From the NCBI RefSeq assembly GCF_013166515.1, contig NZ_JABKKJ010000001.1, forward strand, positions 310,001 through 374,000: a stretch of DNA of 64,000 bases. The letters are read 5' to 3'. Source of the DNA: Xylanibacter caecicola (GTDB taxonomy: Bacteria; Bacteroidota; Bacteroidia; Bacteroidales; Bacteroidaceae). Below the pieces are notes generated by a model, which worked only from the letters and a program-made list of their open reading frames with translations, did no database searches and was not told where the DNA came from. Positions 32,683 through 41,318 of the stretch are shown piece after piece. The translations under genes were made by a program, and so were the position numbers. Each line of letters opens with the position of its first letter. Positions within the stretch are counted from its first letter, which is position 1.

Positions 32683-33852
32683 ATGGAATCTAACTTTGTA
32701 GACTACGTAAAGATTTATTGCCGTTCCGGAAAGGGCGGTCGTGGCTCCATGCACTTGCGCCACATAAAGTATCAGCCCAATGGAGGACCGGACGGGGGCG
32801 ACGGAGGTCGCGGAGGTAATGTCTATCTGCGTGGAAACCATAACTACTGGACGCTGCTTCATCTCAAGTATCAGCGCCACGTACGTGCCGGACACGGTGG
32901 AAACGGAGGTCGCGACAAATGTCACGGTACCGATGGAAAGGACGAGTATATAGACGTGCCGTGCGGAACGGTTGTGTATGATGCCGAGACAGGTAAGTTT
33001 ATATGTGATGTGATGCACGACGGACAGGTCGTTATGTTGCTCAAGGGTGGTCGAGGCGGACTGGGCAACTTTCAGTTCCGGACAGCCACCAACCAGGCTC
33101 CGCGCTATGCTCAGCCGGGCGAACCGATGCAAGAACTTACCGTTATAATGGAGCTTAAGTTGCTTGCCGATGTGGGTCTGGTGGGCTTCCCCAATGCCGG
33201 TAAGAGTACTTTGCTGTCCGCATTGTCAAGTGCACGTCCCAAGATTGCCAACTATCCGTTTACAACGCTCGAACCTTCGCTCGGCATCGTGAGCTATCAC
33301 GACCGCCAGTCGTTCGTCATGGCAGACATACCGGGTATCATCGAGGGTGCCAGCGAGGGCAAAGGACTGGGGCTGAGGTTCCTTCGTCATATCGAGCGAA
33401 ACTCGCTGTTGCTCTTTATGGTGCCGGGAGATACTGACGATATAAAGCGCGAATACGAGATACTTCTCAACGAACTGAGCAGTTTCAACCCTGAGATGAC
33501 AGACAAACACCGTGTGCTTGCCGTCACCAAGTGCGACCTTCTGGACGACGAACTTATAGAGATGCTCCGCGAGACCACGCCCGACGATATACCCGTGGTG
33601 TTCATTTCTGCCGTTACGGGTCAAGGTCTTGAAGAACTGAAGGATGTGCTGTGGCGCGAACTGAACAGCGAGAGCAACAAACTCCATGACATCACGGCAG
33701 AAGACACGCTTGTTCATCGCGACAAGGACATGAGCCGTCTGTCCGAAGAGCTGCACATAGAGGGCGAGGACAACATTGAGTTTGTTGATGATGAAGACAT
33801 CGAAGACATTGACGAACTCGACGATTACGAAATTGTCGATATAGACGAATGA
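32683..33852 (+). CDS. obgE: Obg-family GTPase
   Basis: The protein has 389 residues. The glycine-rich Obg fold (1-158) is followed by a G domain (~160-330) with G1 'GFPNAGKST' (168-176), G3 '[16 protein letters not shown]' and G4 'TKCDLLD'. The C-terminal ~55 residues are very acidic (Asp/Glu-rich), as in many Obg proteins. It acts in 50S ribosome assembly and stress control. It overlaps pgeF by 4 bp. Confidence 0.96.
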   Translation: MESNFVDYVKIYCRSGKGGRGSMHLRHIKYQPNGGPDGGDGGRGGNVYLRGNHNYWTLLHLKYQRHVRAGHGGNGGRDKCHGTDGKDEYIDVPCGTVVYDAETGKFICDVMHDGQVVMLLKGGRGGLGNFQFRTATNQAPRYAQPGEPMQELTVIMELKLLADVGLVGFPNAGKSTLLSALSSARPKIANYPFTTLEPSLGIVSYHDRQSFVMADIPGIIEGASEGKGLGLRFLRHIERNSLLLFMVPGDTDDIKREYEILLNELSSFNPEMTDKHRVLAVTKCDLLDDELIEMLRETTPDDIPVVFISAVTGQGLEELKDVLWRELNSESNKLHDITAEDTLVHRDKDMSRLSEELHIEGEDNIEFVDDEDIEDIDELDDYEIVDIDE

Positions 33853-34628
33853 AAGCCCCGGGGCTGACATATTATGATATTGCGCCGCAGGTTACGGCGT
33901 TCAGTTCCACCCGTCACGGCGGTGTAAGCCGCGGCGCGTATGGCAGTTTCAATATTAATCCTTATTGTGGAGATGCCTCAGAGGCTGTGACGGCAAACCG
34001 CGAGACTCTCTGTCGTCTGCTTGGCGTGGACGACAGTCATCTTCTTTTACCACATCAGGTTCATCGCACGGAGATTGCCGTGGTTGAACCTGATTTCTTT
34101 TCCATGTCCGCATGCCGTCGCAAAGACATACTCGACGGCGTCGATGCCGTTATGAGCAATGTGCCGGGCGTATGCTTCGGCGTGTCCACTGCCGACTGTA
34201 TTCCTGTTATCATCTATGATACCGTGTGCCATGCGGCATGCGTAGTTCATGCCGGCTGGCGCGGAACTGTGGCGCGCATTGCCGAAAAAGCCGTTGCCGC
34301 CATGTGCCGCCGCTACGGCTCGTCACCGCATACGATGAAGGCTGTTGTCGGTCCCGGCATATCGGGCGATGCCTTTGAGGTAGGCGATGAAGTGTACGAT
34401 GAATTCCTGAATAACGGTTTCAGAATGGACGATATATCGTTCCGCCGAGACAGATGGCATATAGACCTGCCCACGTGCAACCGTCTGCAATTGGTGGCTT
34501 CGGGCATTCCTGCCGGTAATATACAGATGTGCGGAATATGCACATATAACAATTCAGCCGACTATTTCTCCGCCCGAAGGCTCGGAACAGCCTCCGGACG
34601 TATCTTCACAGGTGTCGTTCTGAAGTGA
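33849..34628 (+). CDS. pgeF: Purine nucleoside phosphorylase / polyphenol-oxidase-fold protein
   Basis: The protein has 259 residues of the YfiH (laccase-domain, DUF152) family. The metal ligands are visible: His in '[11 protein letters not shown]', Cys in '[10 protein letters not shown]' and His in '[13 protein letters not shown]'. YfiH proteins remove L-Ser from mis-made peptidoglycan precursors in E. coli, while homologues act as purine nucleoside phosphorylases. The purine neighbours hpt and adk favour the latter here. Its start overlaps obgE by ATGA. Confidence 0.9.
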   Translation: MKAPGLTYYDIAPQVTAFSSTRHGGVSRGAYGSFNINPYCGDASEAVTANRETLCRLLGVDDSHLLLPHQVHRTEIAVVEPDFFSMSACRRKDILDGVDAVMSNVPGVCFGVSTADCIPVIIYDTVCHAACVVHAGWRGTVARIAEKAVAAMCRRYGSSPHTMKAVVGPGISGDAFEVGDEVYDEFLNNGFRMDDISFRRDRWHIDLPTCNRLQLVASGIPAGNIQMCGICTYNNSADYFSARRLGTASGRIFTGVVLK

Positions 34629-34678
34629 CGGCTGCCTGTTTGCCGTCACCCTATGCCGTTGCCTTACGGTTTGCGGTT

Positions 34679-35515
34679 CTACTTTTTATCGAATTTTATT
34701 TTCAGTTTGCCCACGAAAACGCCGTGTTTCCCGTTCTGGTCGTTAGGCACGGCAGTGCCGTCGAGGTTGTTCTCATATCGCAGTTCCTTGAAATACGAGT
34801 GGGAATGTCCGCCCAGTACCAGGTCTATGTTACGTGTTCCGCGCATCATCTCCGTGTCGTCCGTTCCCTTGATGTTCCAGCCCAGATGCGACAGGCATAT
34901 CACCACATTGCACCGCTTCTCTTCCTTAAGCATCTTAGCCGTCTCGTTGCCCGCTTTTATAGGGTCTTTGTATTTCACGCCTTTACAGTTTCCGGCAAGG
35001 ACAAGTCCTTCCATTTTGGGCGAAAGACCGAATATTCCTATTTTCAATCCGTTGCGGCGTATTATTACGTATGGCTTCACGAGTCCCTCCACCGGTGTGC
35101 CCGTAAAGTCGTAGTTGGCACATACAATGGGAAACTTTGCCATGCGGAAGAGCCTTGCCATGTTCTCCAGACCGAAGTCGAACTCGTGGTTGCCTATTGT
35201 GGCGGCGTCATATTCCATGAGGTTCATCAGTCCCACTTCAACCTCGCCCTTATATATATTATAATAAGGTGAGCCTTGCGAGAAGTCGCCGCTGTCCAAT
35301 AACAGCAGTCCCGGGCACTTTGCGCGCTCCTGTCTCACCATTTCCGCACGGCGTATGAAGCCCCCGCGGTTGGCAATCATGGTGTCTGCCAGATTGGGGT
35401 TCAGCGGCGACACGCAGCTGTGCGTGTCGTTGGTGTGCAGTATTGTCAGTTCCTTCTGTGCCCTTGCTGCCATTGCCGCGGCACATATCATGCATACGAT
35501 AAAAAGCCTTTTCAT
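34679..35515 (-). CDS. Secreted 5'-nucleotidase-type metallophosphatase (UshA N-domain only)
   Basis: The protein has 278 residues with a signal peptide (1-19). The dinuclear metal site motifs are complete: 'LHTNDTHS', 'LLDSGDF', 'ATIGNHEFD', 'VICLSHLG' and 'LVLGGHSHS'. It stops where the UshA C-terminal substrate-binding domain would begin; that domain is encoded by the preceding gene. It should hydrolyse nucleotides or related phosphate esters in the periplasm together with its partner. The 15-bp gap between the two genes supports joint expression. Confidence 0.88.
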   Translation of the reverse strand: MKRLFIVCMICAAAMAARAQKELTILHTNDTHSCVSPLNPNLADTMIANRGGFIRRAEMVRQERAKCPGLLLLDSGDFSQGSPYYNIYKGEVEVGLMNLMEYDAATIGNHEFDFGLENMARLFRMAKFPIVCANYDFTGTPVEGLVKPYVIIRRNGLKIGIFGLSPKMEGLVLAGNCKGVKYKDPIKAGNETAKMLKEEKRCNVVICLSHLGWNIKGTDDTEMMRGTRNIDLVLGGHSHSYFKELRYENNLDGTAVPNDQNGKHGVFVGKLKIKFDKK

Positions 35516-35530
35516 AATGTCCGTTCCTCC

Positions 35531-36304
35531 TTACTGTTGTTTTACGGTTATGCGTCCTTCTATCTTCGAGTCGGCGGCAATGCCCCTCTTCATCAGTCCG
35601 CTCATGTATTTCATTATTATAAAACGCACGTTGTTGTCGTCAGATGCCGGTGCGTTAATGTCTGTTCCGTCCTTGAACGCCAGCATCTTGTCGTTGCCCT
35701 GTGCCAGATAGTCGAGCGTTGCCACGCGATAGTTTCTGCTTTCGTCTACCTCCTCGCCGTTCAGTCGTGCGGACAGCAGGTGTCCCTTGCCGTCTATTAC
35801 CAGTTCCACACCGTGGCTTACACCCTCGCCGCCTGTACCGGCTATTTGTCTGAACAGCTCCTTGACCTTCTTTCCGCTGAGCGTCATGAAGTATATCTTG
35901 TTGTCGAAAGGCGCCACGTCTGTCACATCGCCGTATGTCACGTTGCCCTCGGCAAATGCCGACCGTATGCCGCCGATGTTGTATACCGAGAAGTCGGGCT
36001 TCTCGCCGTAGTCCGCGCTGCCGTGTATCAGGATGTCTGCCAGCAGATTTGACAACAGGCTTTCAGGTCTGTCTGCCGCCATATATCTTGCCGATATGCC
36101 AACTACCGGACTTACGATGCTGTCCACCACCTGCTTGTAGGGGGTTATGAACTGTGCTGTCCCGTCGTTGCCTTGGGTGTTGTCATATCTGTTGTCTATA
36201 AGTATCCTGCTTCTTTCCACGCTCACCGGTGTGTAGTGAGACGAGCACGATGTGCCGCAGACAATTGCCGCGGCGATGAACGTGATGATGTGTTTCTTTT
36301 GCAT
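35531..36304 (-). CDS. 5'-nucleotidase C-terminal-domain lipoprotein
   Basis: The protein has 257 residues with a lipobox 'CGTSCSS' (Cys about 20). It matches the substrate-specificity domain of UshA/YfkN-type 5'-nucleotidases: 'DFSVYNIGGIRSAFAEGNVTYGDV', 'VAPFDNKIYFMTLSGKKVKELF' and 'YRVATLDYLAQGND'. It has no metal-binding domain. With the next gene it rebuilds a complete enzyme from two polypeptides, the lipid-anchored one presumably holding the catalytic one at the membrane. Confidence 0.88.
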   Translation of the reverse strand: MQKKHIITFIAAAIVCGTSCSSHYTPVSVERSRILIDNRYDNTQGNDGTAQFITPYKQVVDSIVSPVVGISARYMAADRPESLLSNLLADILIHGSADYGEKPDFSVYNIGGIRSAFAEGNVTYGDVTDVAPFDNKIYFMTLSGKKVKELFRQIAGTGGEGVSHGVELVIDGKGHLLSARLNGEEVDESRNYRVATLDYLAQGNDKMLAFKDGTDINAPASDDNNVRFIIMKYMSGLMKRGIAADSKIEGRITVKQQ

Positions 36305-36339
36305 GATAATGATGATGTTTAATCTGTTTTTCGGCTATG

Positions 36340-36347
36340 CAAATATA
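36340..36347 (-). promoter_or_regulatory. Candidate -7 box (TATATTTG) of the two-gene nucleotidase unit
   Basis: The minus strand matches TAnnTTTG 36 bp upstream of the start codon, in the same TATATTTGC context as three other promoters here. The -33 match is weak. Confidence 0.5.
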
Positions 36348-36403
36348 CGATTTATTTCCGAAACGTAAACCGTATGGCTGTCACTTGTTTCCAAGAGGTG
36401 GCG

Positions 36404-36440
36404 TTTTAGCGTCTGAAAGATGCCCTTTCAGACGCTAAAA
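36404..36440. repeat. Perfect 16-bp palindrome with 5-nt loop
   Basis: TTTTAGCGTCTGAAAG (36404-36419), loop ATGCC, CTTTCAGACGCTAAAA (36425-36440). It is followed by further CCCTTTTAGGATGCAAAA-type text like that near 11100 and 23800. No T-run is present. Confidence 0.85.
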
Positions 36441-36540
36441 GGTGCCCTTTTAGGATGCAAAACACCACATTTTGGAACGCGTTTTGTAATATATTGATTT
36501 TCAGTGAGTTTTCAGCTGGGTGGAAAAGGATGGATTTTTA

Positions 36541-36674
36541 AAGGAGATAAAGGGAGATAGGAAAAGATATGTGGCTGTCGCCACGGAAGATAAAAGACAA
36601 TAGCCTGTAATAAAAAAACAAGGCATTTGTCCTCTATCTTCCCTTTATCTTCTCCTATCTCCCTTTATCTCCTT
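36541..36674. repeat. Inverted repeat with 29-bp purine-rich arms
   Basis: AAGGAGATAAAGGGAGATAGG-type left arm (36541-36569) is mirrored at 36646-36674 with one mismatch. The arms are built from GGAGATA steps. The spacer is 76 bp. The rest of the 36305-36704 gap holds no gene. Confidence 0.8.
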
Positions 36675-36704
36675 AAAAAATCTTCCTTCTCTCCTTTTAC
36701 AATC

Positions 36705-38165
36705 TCATCTCTTTTCTTTCCACAACTCGCTCATGTCCTCGAGCGTCTTTCCCTTTGTCTCGGGCACAAGGCGCCATACGAAGAATGCCGCTGCAACGCA
36801 TATAATGCCGTATAGTCCGTATGTGAACCAGTGCCCGAAGTTAGGATCGCTGTCAAGACGCATGTTGAACATCGGCACGAAGGTGGCACTTACAATCCAG
36901 TTGAACACCCATTGGAAGGCCACGGCTATCGCCACGGCGGCACCACGAATGGTGTTGGGGAATATTTCCGCTATGAGCACCCAGCAGATGGGACCCCACG
37001 ACATCATGAACGAGGCACTGTATATCATTATGCTCAGCATAGTTACGATGCTCATATTGGCGTCGCCGAATGTCAGAGCCACTCCGAAAGCGCCGAGCGC
37101 CATGCCTGCCGAGCCGGTGATGAGCAGCGGCTTGCGTCCCCATTTCTCCACGGTGAACACGGCAACGAGCGTGAAGAGTATGTTTACGACACCCATTACT
37201 ATTGTGTTGACCATCGGGTTTGTCATGCCCATGTCGCTGAATATGCGCGGTGCATAGTAGAGTACGGCATTGATGCCGACAGCCTGCTGGAATACGCTGA
37301 GCATTATTCCGATGAATATCACGAGCCAGCCGTATGTGAAGATATGTTCCGTTTTCTCCGTTATGGTGTTCTTTATATCCTCGAGAATGTCATGTCCTTC
37401 CGCCTTGCCGTTTATCTTCTGGAGTATGGCGAGTGCCTTGTCGTCACGGTTTATCATCACAAGATAGCGCGGTGTCTCGGGCACGAAGCATATCAGCAGG
37501 GCGAATAGTCCGGCAGGAACAGCCTCGCTTCCGAACATGTAGCGCCAGCCCGTGGATATTGTCCATGCGGCCTCGTCGGCGTTTAGAATGCGCATTGCCT
37601 CGATGACGGGATTGACATTGTTGCCGAGGATGACAAAGTTCACGAAGTATACCACCAGCTGACCGAAGATAATGGCAAACTGGTTCCACGACACAAGGGT
37701 TCCGCGGATGTCCGACGGGGCAACTTCGGCGATGTACATGGGGCATATCGCCGATGCCAGACCAACGCCCACGCCGCCTATTACGCGGTAAATGTTGAAC
37801 GCAACGAGAAGGTTGAGCGTCGGAACGCCATGTTCGAAGAAAAGAAACTCGGGTGTCATGCTGCCGAGAGCGGACACGAAAAACATCAGTCCGGCAAAGA
37901 TCAGCGACCTTTTGCGTCCCCATCTCGAGGCAAGAAAGCCCGAGATGCCGCTACCGATGATACATCCTATAAGGGCGCTTGCACAAGTAAAGCCGTGCCA
38001 GGCGTCGGTATAGGCAAAGTCGGAAGCGCCGAGGAAAAATGCCTGAAGACCTTTTTCGGCACCGGAAATCACTGCTGTGTCGTAGCCGAAGAGCAGTCCG
38101 CCCAATACGGCAACCATTACGATAGAAATAAGGTAAGCCTTGCTACCTGTCTGATTTTTACTCAT
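36705..38165 (-). CDS. MFS sugar porter (sugar:H+ symporter)
   Basis: The protein has 486 residues with 12 predicted membrane helices. Sugar-porter signatures are present: 'GGLLFGYDTAVISGAEK' in TM1, 'SRWGRKRSLIFAGLMF' after TM2, 'PMYIAEVAPSDIRGTLVSWNQ', 'VPETPRYLV' before the central loop, 'QQAVGINAVLYYAPRIF' in TM7 and 'PETKGKTLEDM' at the end. It resembles XylE/GLUT-type carriers. The sugar cannot be told from the sequence, but xylose or glucose are the usual ones. Confidence 0.9.
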   Translation of the reverse strand: MSKNQTGSKAYLISIVMVAVLGGLLFGYDTAVISGAEKGLQAFFLGASDFAYTDAWHGFTCASALIGCIIGSGISGFLASRWGRKRSLIFAGLMFFVSALGSMTPEFLFFEHGVPTLNLLVAFNIYRVIGGVGVGLASAICPMYIAEVAPSDIRGTLVSWNQFAIIFGQLVVYFVNFVILGNNVNPVIEAMRILNADEAAWTISTGWRYMFGSEAVPAGLFALLICFVPETPRYLVMINRDDKALAILQKINGKAEGHDILEDIKNTITEKTEHIFTYGWLVIFIGIMLSVFQQAVGINAVLYYAPRIFSDMGMTNPMVNTIVMGVVNILFTLVAVFTVEKWGRKPLLITGSAGMALGAFGVALTFGDANMSIVTMLSIMIYSASFMMSWGPICWVLIAEIFPNTIRGAAVAIAVAFQWVFNWIVSATFVPMFNMRLDSDPNFGHWFTYGLYGIICVAAAFFVWRLVPETKGKTLEDMSELWKEKR

Positions 38166-38270
38166 TGTTATTATAGATTATTGATTTATTTCCTTGTCCT
38201 TTAATACGTTTATGCCCGTTGTTTCCCCAATATTTATTGACGTTTCGGTAAGAAAGACAGATATTTTTAG

Positions 38271-38278
38271 TAAATTTG
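38271..38278 (+). promoter_or_regulatory. Candidate -7 box (TAAATTTG) of the holB-ricT-gldH unit
   Basis: TAAATTTG matches TAnnTTTG 71 bp upstream of holB, in the 184-bp divergent gap with the sugar porter gene. Confidence 0.5.
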
Positions 38279-38349
38279 CAACCGTATGTGCACATATACA
38301 TTGAAAATATGAAGGCATACGGCGACAATGAGAACACAGTATACGGGCG

Positions 38350-39513
38350 ATGAATTTCAGTGAGGTAATAGGGCAGGACGAAGTAAGGCAGAGGCTCGTG
38401 CAAATGGTGCGCGAGGATCGTGTGCCTCATGCCATGATGTTTTGCGGACCTCACGGCTGCGGCAAAATGGCAGTGGCAATGGCGTTCGCGTCGTATCTTC
38501 TTGGCGAAGGACGACAGCCCGAAGACGGTACCGAGATGCTTCCCGAGTCGGCGAGGCACAATGTTGAGGCTATGCTCGCAAAGTGGTCGCATCCCGACCT
38601 GCACTTCTCTTATCCCGTTATACGTCCTGCCGGTACCGCATCGGAACATAAGATGACGAGCGACGACTTCGGAAAAGAATGGAAAACGATGCTTGCCGAA
38701 GGACCGTATTTTACCATCGACAAATGGCTCGGGGCGATGAATGCCGCCAACCAGCAGGCACAGATTGGGGTGGGAGAGAGCGACAGCATTATCAGGAAAC
38801 TCAGTCTTAAGTCGAGTCAGGGCGGTTATAAGATATGTATAATATGGCTGCCCGAGCGCATGAACGGTGAGTGTGCCAACAAACTCCTCAAGATATTGGA
38901 GGAGCCGCCGCATCGTACGGTGTTCATGATGGTGTGTGAGGAACCGGGAAAACTGCTCGAGACCATACGTAGCCGTACGCAGCGCATAGACATAAAGCGC
39001 ATAGCCGTGGAAGACATTGCCCGCTCACTGGTGGAACGCAGACTGGTAGACGAGGATACGGCGGTGCGTATAGCCCGTGTTGCCGACGGCAGTTGGATAA
39101 AGGCAGTTGAAGAACTTGACACCGGAAACGAGAACCGAACGTTCCTTGACATGTTCATAATGCTGATGAGACTGGCATATAAGCGCGACATAAAGAGCCT
39201 TAAGAAATGGAGCGAGGCGGTCTCCGGATATGGCAGGGAGAAGCAGAAGCGCATGCTGGCATACTTTCTGAGACTGGTAAGAGAGAACTTCATGTATAAC
39301 TTCCGTAATCCCGAACTGGTGTACATGACACGTGACGAGGAGGACTTTGCACGCAATTTCGCACGGTTTATAAACGAGGCAAATGTTATGGAACTGTCGG
39401 AACTGTTCGGAAGGGCTATTCGCGACATCGGTCAGAATGCCAATTCCAAGATAGTTTTCTTCGATATTGCACTTAACACCATCGTAATGTTGGTGCAGGG
39501 AAGCCGTCAGTGA
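38350..39513 (+). CDS. holB: DNA polymerase III delta' subunit, without zinc module
   Basis: The protein has 387 residues. It is a clamp-loader AAA+ subunit: 'FSEVIGQDEVRQRLVQM' N-terminus, Walker-A-like 'CGPHGCGKMAVA' and 'NKLLKILEEPPHRTVFMMVCEE' (sensor-1 region), then 'TIRSRTQRIDIKR'. The usual delta' zinc module with four Cys after the P-loop is missing: residues ~55-85 contain no Cys. The following 'HPDLHFSYPV' that normally flanks it is kept. Its neighbours ricT and gldH form the conserved Bacteroidetes order. Confidence 0.88.
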   Translation: MNFSEVIGQDEVRQRLVQMVREDRVPHAMMFCGPHGCGKMAVAMAFASYLLGEGRQPEDGTEMLPESARHNVEAMLAKWSHPDLHFSYPVIRPAGTASEHKMTSDDFGKEWKTMLAEGPYFTIDKWLGAMNAANQQAQIGVGESDSIIRKLSLKSSQGGYKICIIWLPERMNGECANKLLKILEEPPHRTVFMMVCEEPGKLLETIRSRTQRIDIKRIAVEDIARSLVERRLVDEDTAVRIARVADGSWIKAVEELDTGNENRTFLDMFIMLMRLAYKRDIKSLKKWSEAVSGYGREKQKRMLAYFLRLVRENFMYNFRNPELVYMTRDEEDFARNFARFINEANVMELSELFGRAIRDIGQNANSKIVFFDIALNTIVMLVQGSRQ

Positions 39514-39618
39514 CGTCGTTGCGGTGATTTTTTTACATATATATATAATGTGTCGACGCCAAAGAGCGTATTTGTCAGCATGGTTTGACATTGATGTCAT
39601 ATAAACAAAAAGGATAAA

Positions 39619-40842
39619 ATGGATTTCAAGAACTTGAAATATGTCGTTGGAGACGGGTGCAGCCGTGGGCTGTGCCGGCGCGGATGCGGACGTCAGGACA
39701 AGCAGCTCAACACTTACGACTGGCTTGCCGACGTGCCGGGAAACGCAGAAACAACCGATCTTGTAGAGGTTCAGTTCAAGAACACGCGTAAGGGTTACTA
39801 TTGCAACGTGAACCGTCTGGATTTGAAAAAGGGTGATATCGTTGCCGTTGAGGCAAGTCCGGGGCACGACATCGGTGTGGTTACACTTACCGGAAAACTT
39901 GTGCCTTTGCAAGTGAAGAAGGCTAACCTGAAGTCGGCGGACGACATAAAGCGTATATACCGTATTGCCAAGCAGGTGGATATGGATAAGTATTACGAGG
40001 CGAAGAGCCGTGAGCACGACACCATGATACGCAGCCGCCAGATAGCCAAAGACCTTGACTTGAAGATGAAGATTGGCGACGTGGAGTATCAGGGAGACGG
40101 AAACAAGGCCATATTCTACTACATCGCCGATGAGCGTGTGGACTTCCGCCAACTCATAAAGGTTCTTGCCGAGGCGTTCCACGTGCGTATAGAGATGAAG
40201 CAGATAGGTGCGAGACAGGAGGCGGGACGTATCGGAGGAACGGGACCGTGCGGTCGGGAGTTGTGCTGTGCGACGTGGGTGAAGAACTTTGTGTCGGTAA
40301 GTACGGGTGCTGCACGCTTCCAGGACATCTCGCTCAATCCTCAGAAACTTGCCGGAATGTGTGCCAAGCTGAAGTGTTGTCTTAACTATGAGGTGGACAA
40401 TTATATCGAGGCGGGACGCAAACTGCCGCCAAAGGATGTGATATTGCAGACTCTTGACAGTGACTACTACTTGTTCAAGAGCGACATTCTTGCCAATATG
40501 GTTACTTATTCCACCGACAAGCGTATGGGCGCCAACCTTGAAACGATAAGCGGAAGCCGTGCCTTGGAGGTTATGGAGATGAACAAGCGTGGGGAGAAGC
40601 CTGAGTCGTTGCAGGCAGACGGCAGTCAGACGGAACAGGAGAAGCCTATAGACCTTCTTGCCAATGAGAGCATAACGCGCTTTGACAAGAATAAAAAGAA
40701 GAAGAAAACGAAGAGCCGCGGCGGTCGTCCGCAGTCTTCGGCACCGCGTCAGAAACAGGTAGGCGAATATCAGAAGCAACATGGCGAGCACCCGAAGAGG
40801 GAGCACGGTCATAGAAAGCATGACAAAAACAAACCTGAATGA
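39619..40842 (+). CDS. ricT: PSP1-domain regulatory iron-sulfur complex protein
   Basis: The protein has 407 residues. The PSP1 C-terminal domain holds the Cys cluster 'GPCGRELCCATWVKNF' (near 210-225) and 'GMCAKLKCCLNYE' (near 250-262). An N-terminal 'GCSRGLCRRGCGRQD' adds more Cys. RicT (YaaT) works with RicA/RicF in RNA processing in Bacillus; in Bacteroidetes it is a conserved neighbour of gldH. The C-terminal ~75 residues are a Lys/Arg-rich low-complexity tail ('DKNKKKKKTKSRGG') that could bind RNA. Its stop overlaps gldH by ATGA. Confidence 0.88.
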   Translation: MDFKNLKYVVGDGCSRGLCRRGCGRQDKQLNTYDWLADVPGNAETTDLVEVQFKNTRKGYYCNVNRLDLKKGDIVAVEASPGHDIGVVTLTGKLVPLQVKKANLKSADDIKRIYRIAKQVDMDKYYEAKSREHDTMIRSRQIAKDLDLKMKIGDVEYQGDGNKAIFYYIADERVDFRQLIKVLAEAFHVRIEMKQIGARQEAGRIGGTGPCGRELCCATWVKNFVSVSTGAARFQDISLNPQKLAGMCAKLKCCLNYEVDNYIEAGRKLPPKDVILQTLDSDYYLFKSDILANMVTYSTDKRMGANLETISGSRALEVMEMNKRGEKPESLQADGSQTEQEKPIDLLANESITRFDKNKKKKKTKSRGGRPQSSAPRQKQVGEYQKQHGEHPKREHGHRKHDKNKPE

Positions 40843-41318
40843 CGGTCGGACTGAACAAACTATTGGTGAAGGCTGTTGTCATCGTGTCGTTTGCTGCGAT
40901 GACGGCATGCACCGCCGGCACGGTATATTATGATTACAGACATACCGTGCAGACCGGTTGGGATAAGGGCGACACGCTTGTTTTCTCTGTTCCGCGTGTC
41001 GCCACAGCCGGAAAATACCGTGAAGTGGTATGTATGCGCACCACCGGCGCATTTCCCTTTACCGGCGTTACCCTTGTCGTTGAACAGCAGAGCGTTCCAC
41101 GTAACATTGTCCGGTCTGATGTGTTGAAGTGTACGCTGACGGACGAGAAAGGTAATGTTAATGGTAAAGGGGTGAGTTTATATCAGTATGAGTTTGATTT
41201 ATGTGATATAGACTTGAACGGTGGCGACTCTCTGAACATACGTATAAGGCATGATATGAAGCGCGAAGTGTTGTCTGGGATATCCGATATAGGGGTGAAG
41301 ATAGTGAAGTGTGACTGA
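40839..41318 (+). CDS. gldH: Gliding-motility-type lipoprotein GldH
   Basis: The protein has 159 residues. The lipobox is 'MTACTAG' (Cys about 24). The body matches GldH: 'YYDYRHTVQTGWDKGDTLVF', 'YREVVCMRTTGAFPFTGVTLVV' and the ending 'ISDIGVKIVK'. GldH is needed for gliding in Flavobacterium, and non-gliding Bacteroidales keep it. Its stop ends at 41318 and the convergent rodA stop begins at 41319, so no terminator separates them. Confidence 0.85.
   Translation: MTVGLNKLLVKAVVIVSFAAMTACTAGTVYYDYRHTVQTGWDKGDTLVFSVPRVATAGKYREVVCMRTTGAFPFTGVTLVVEQQSVPRNIVRSDVLKCTLTDEKGNVNGKGVSLYQYEFDLCDIDLNGGDSLNIRIRHDMKREVLSGISDIGVKIVKCD

Noticed and set aside
39025-40821. 598-residue antisense open frame over holB and ricT
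   Set aside because: It is a shadow of two well-supported genes and spans their intergenic gap.
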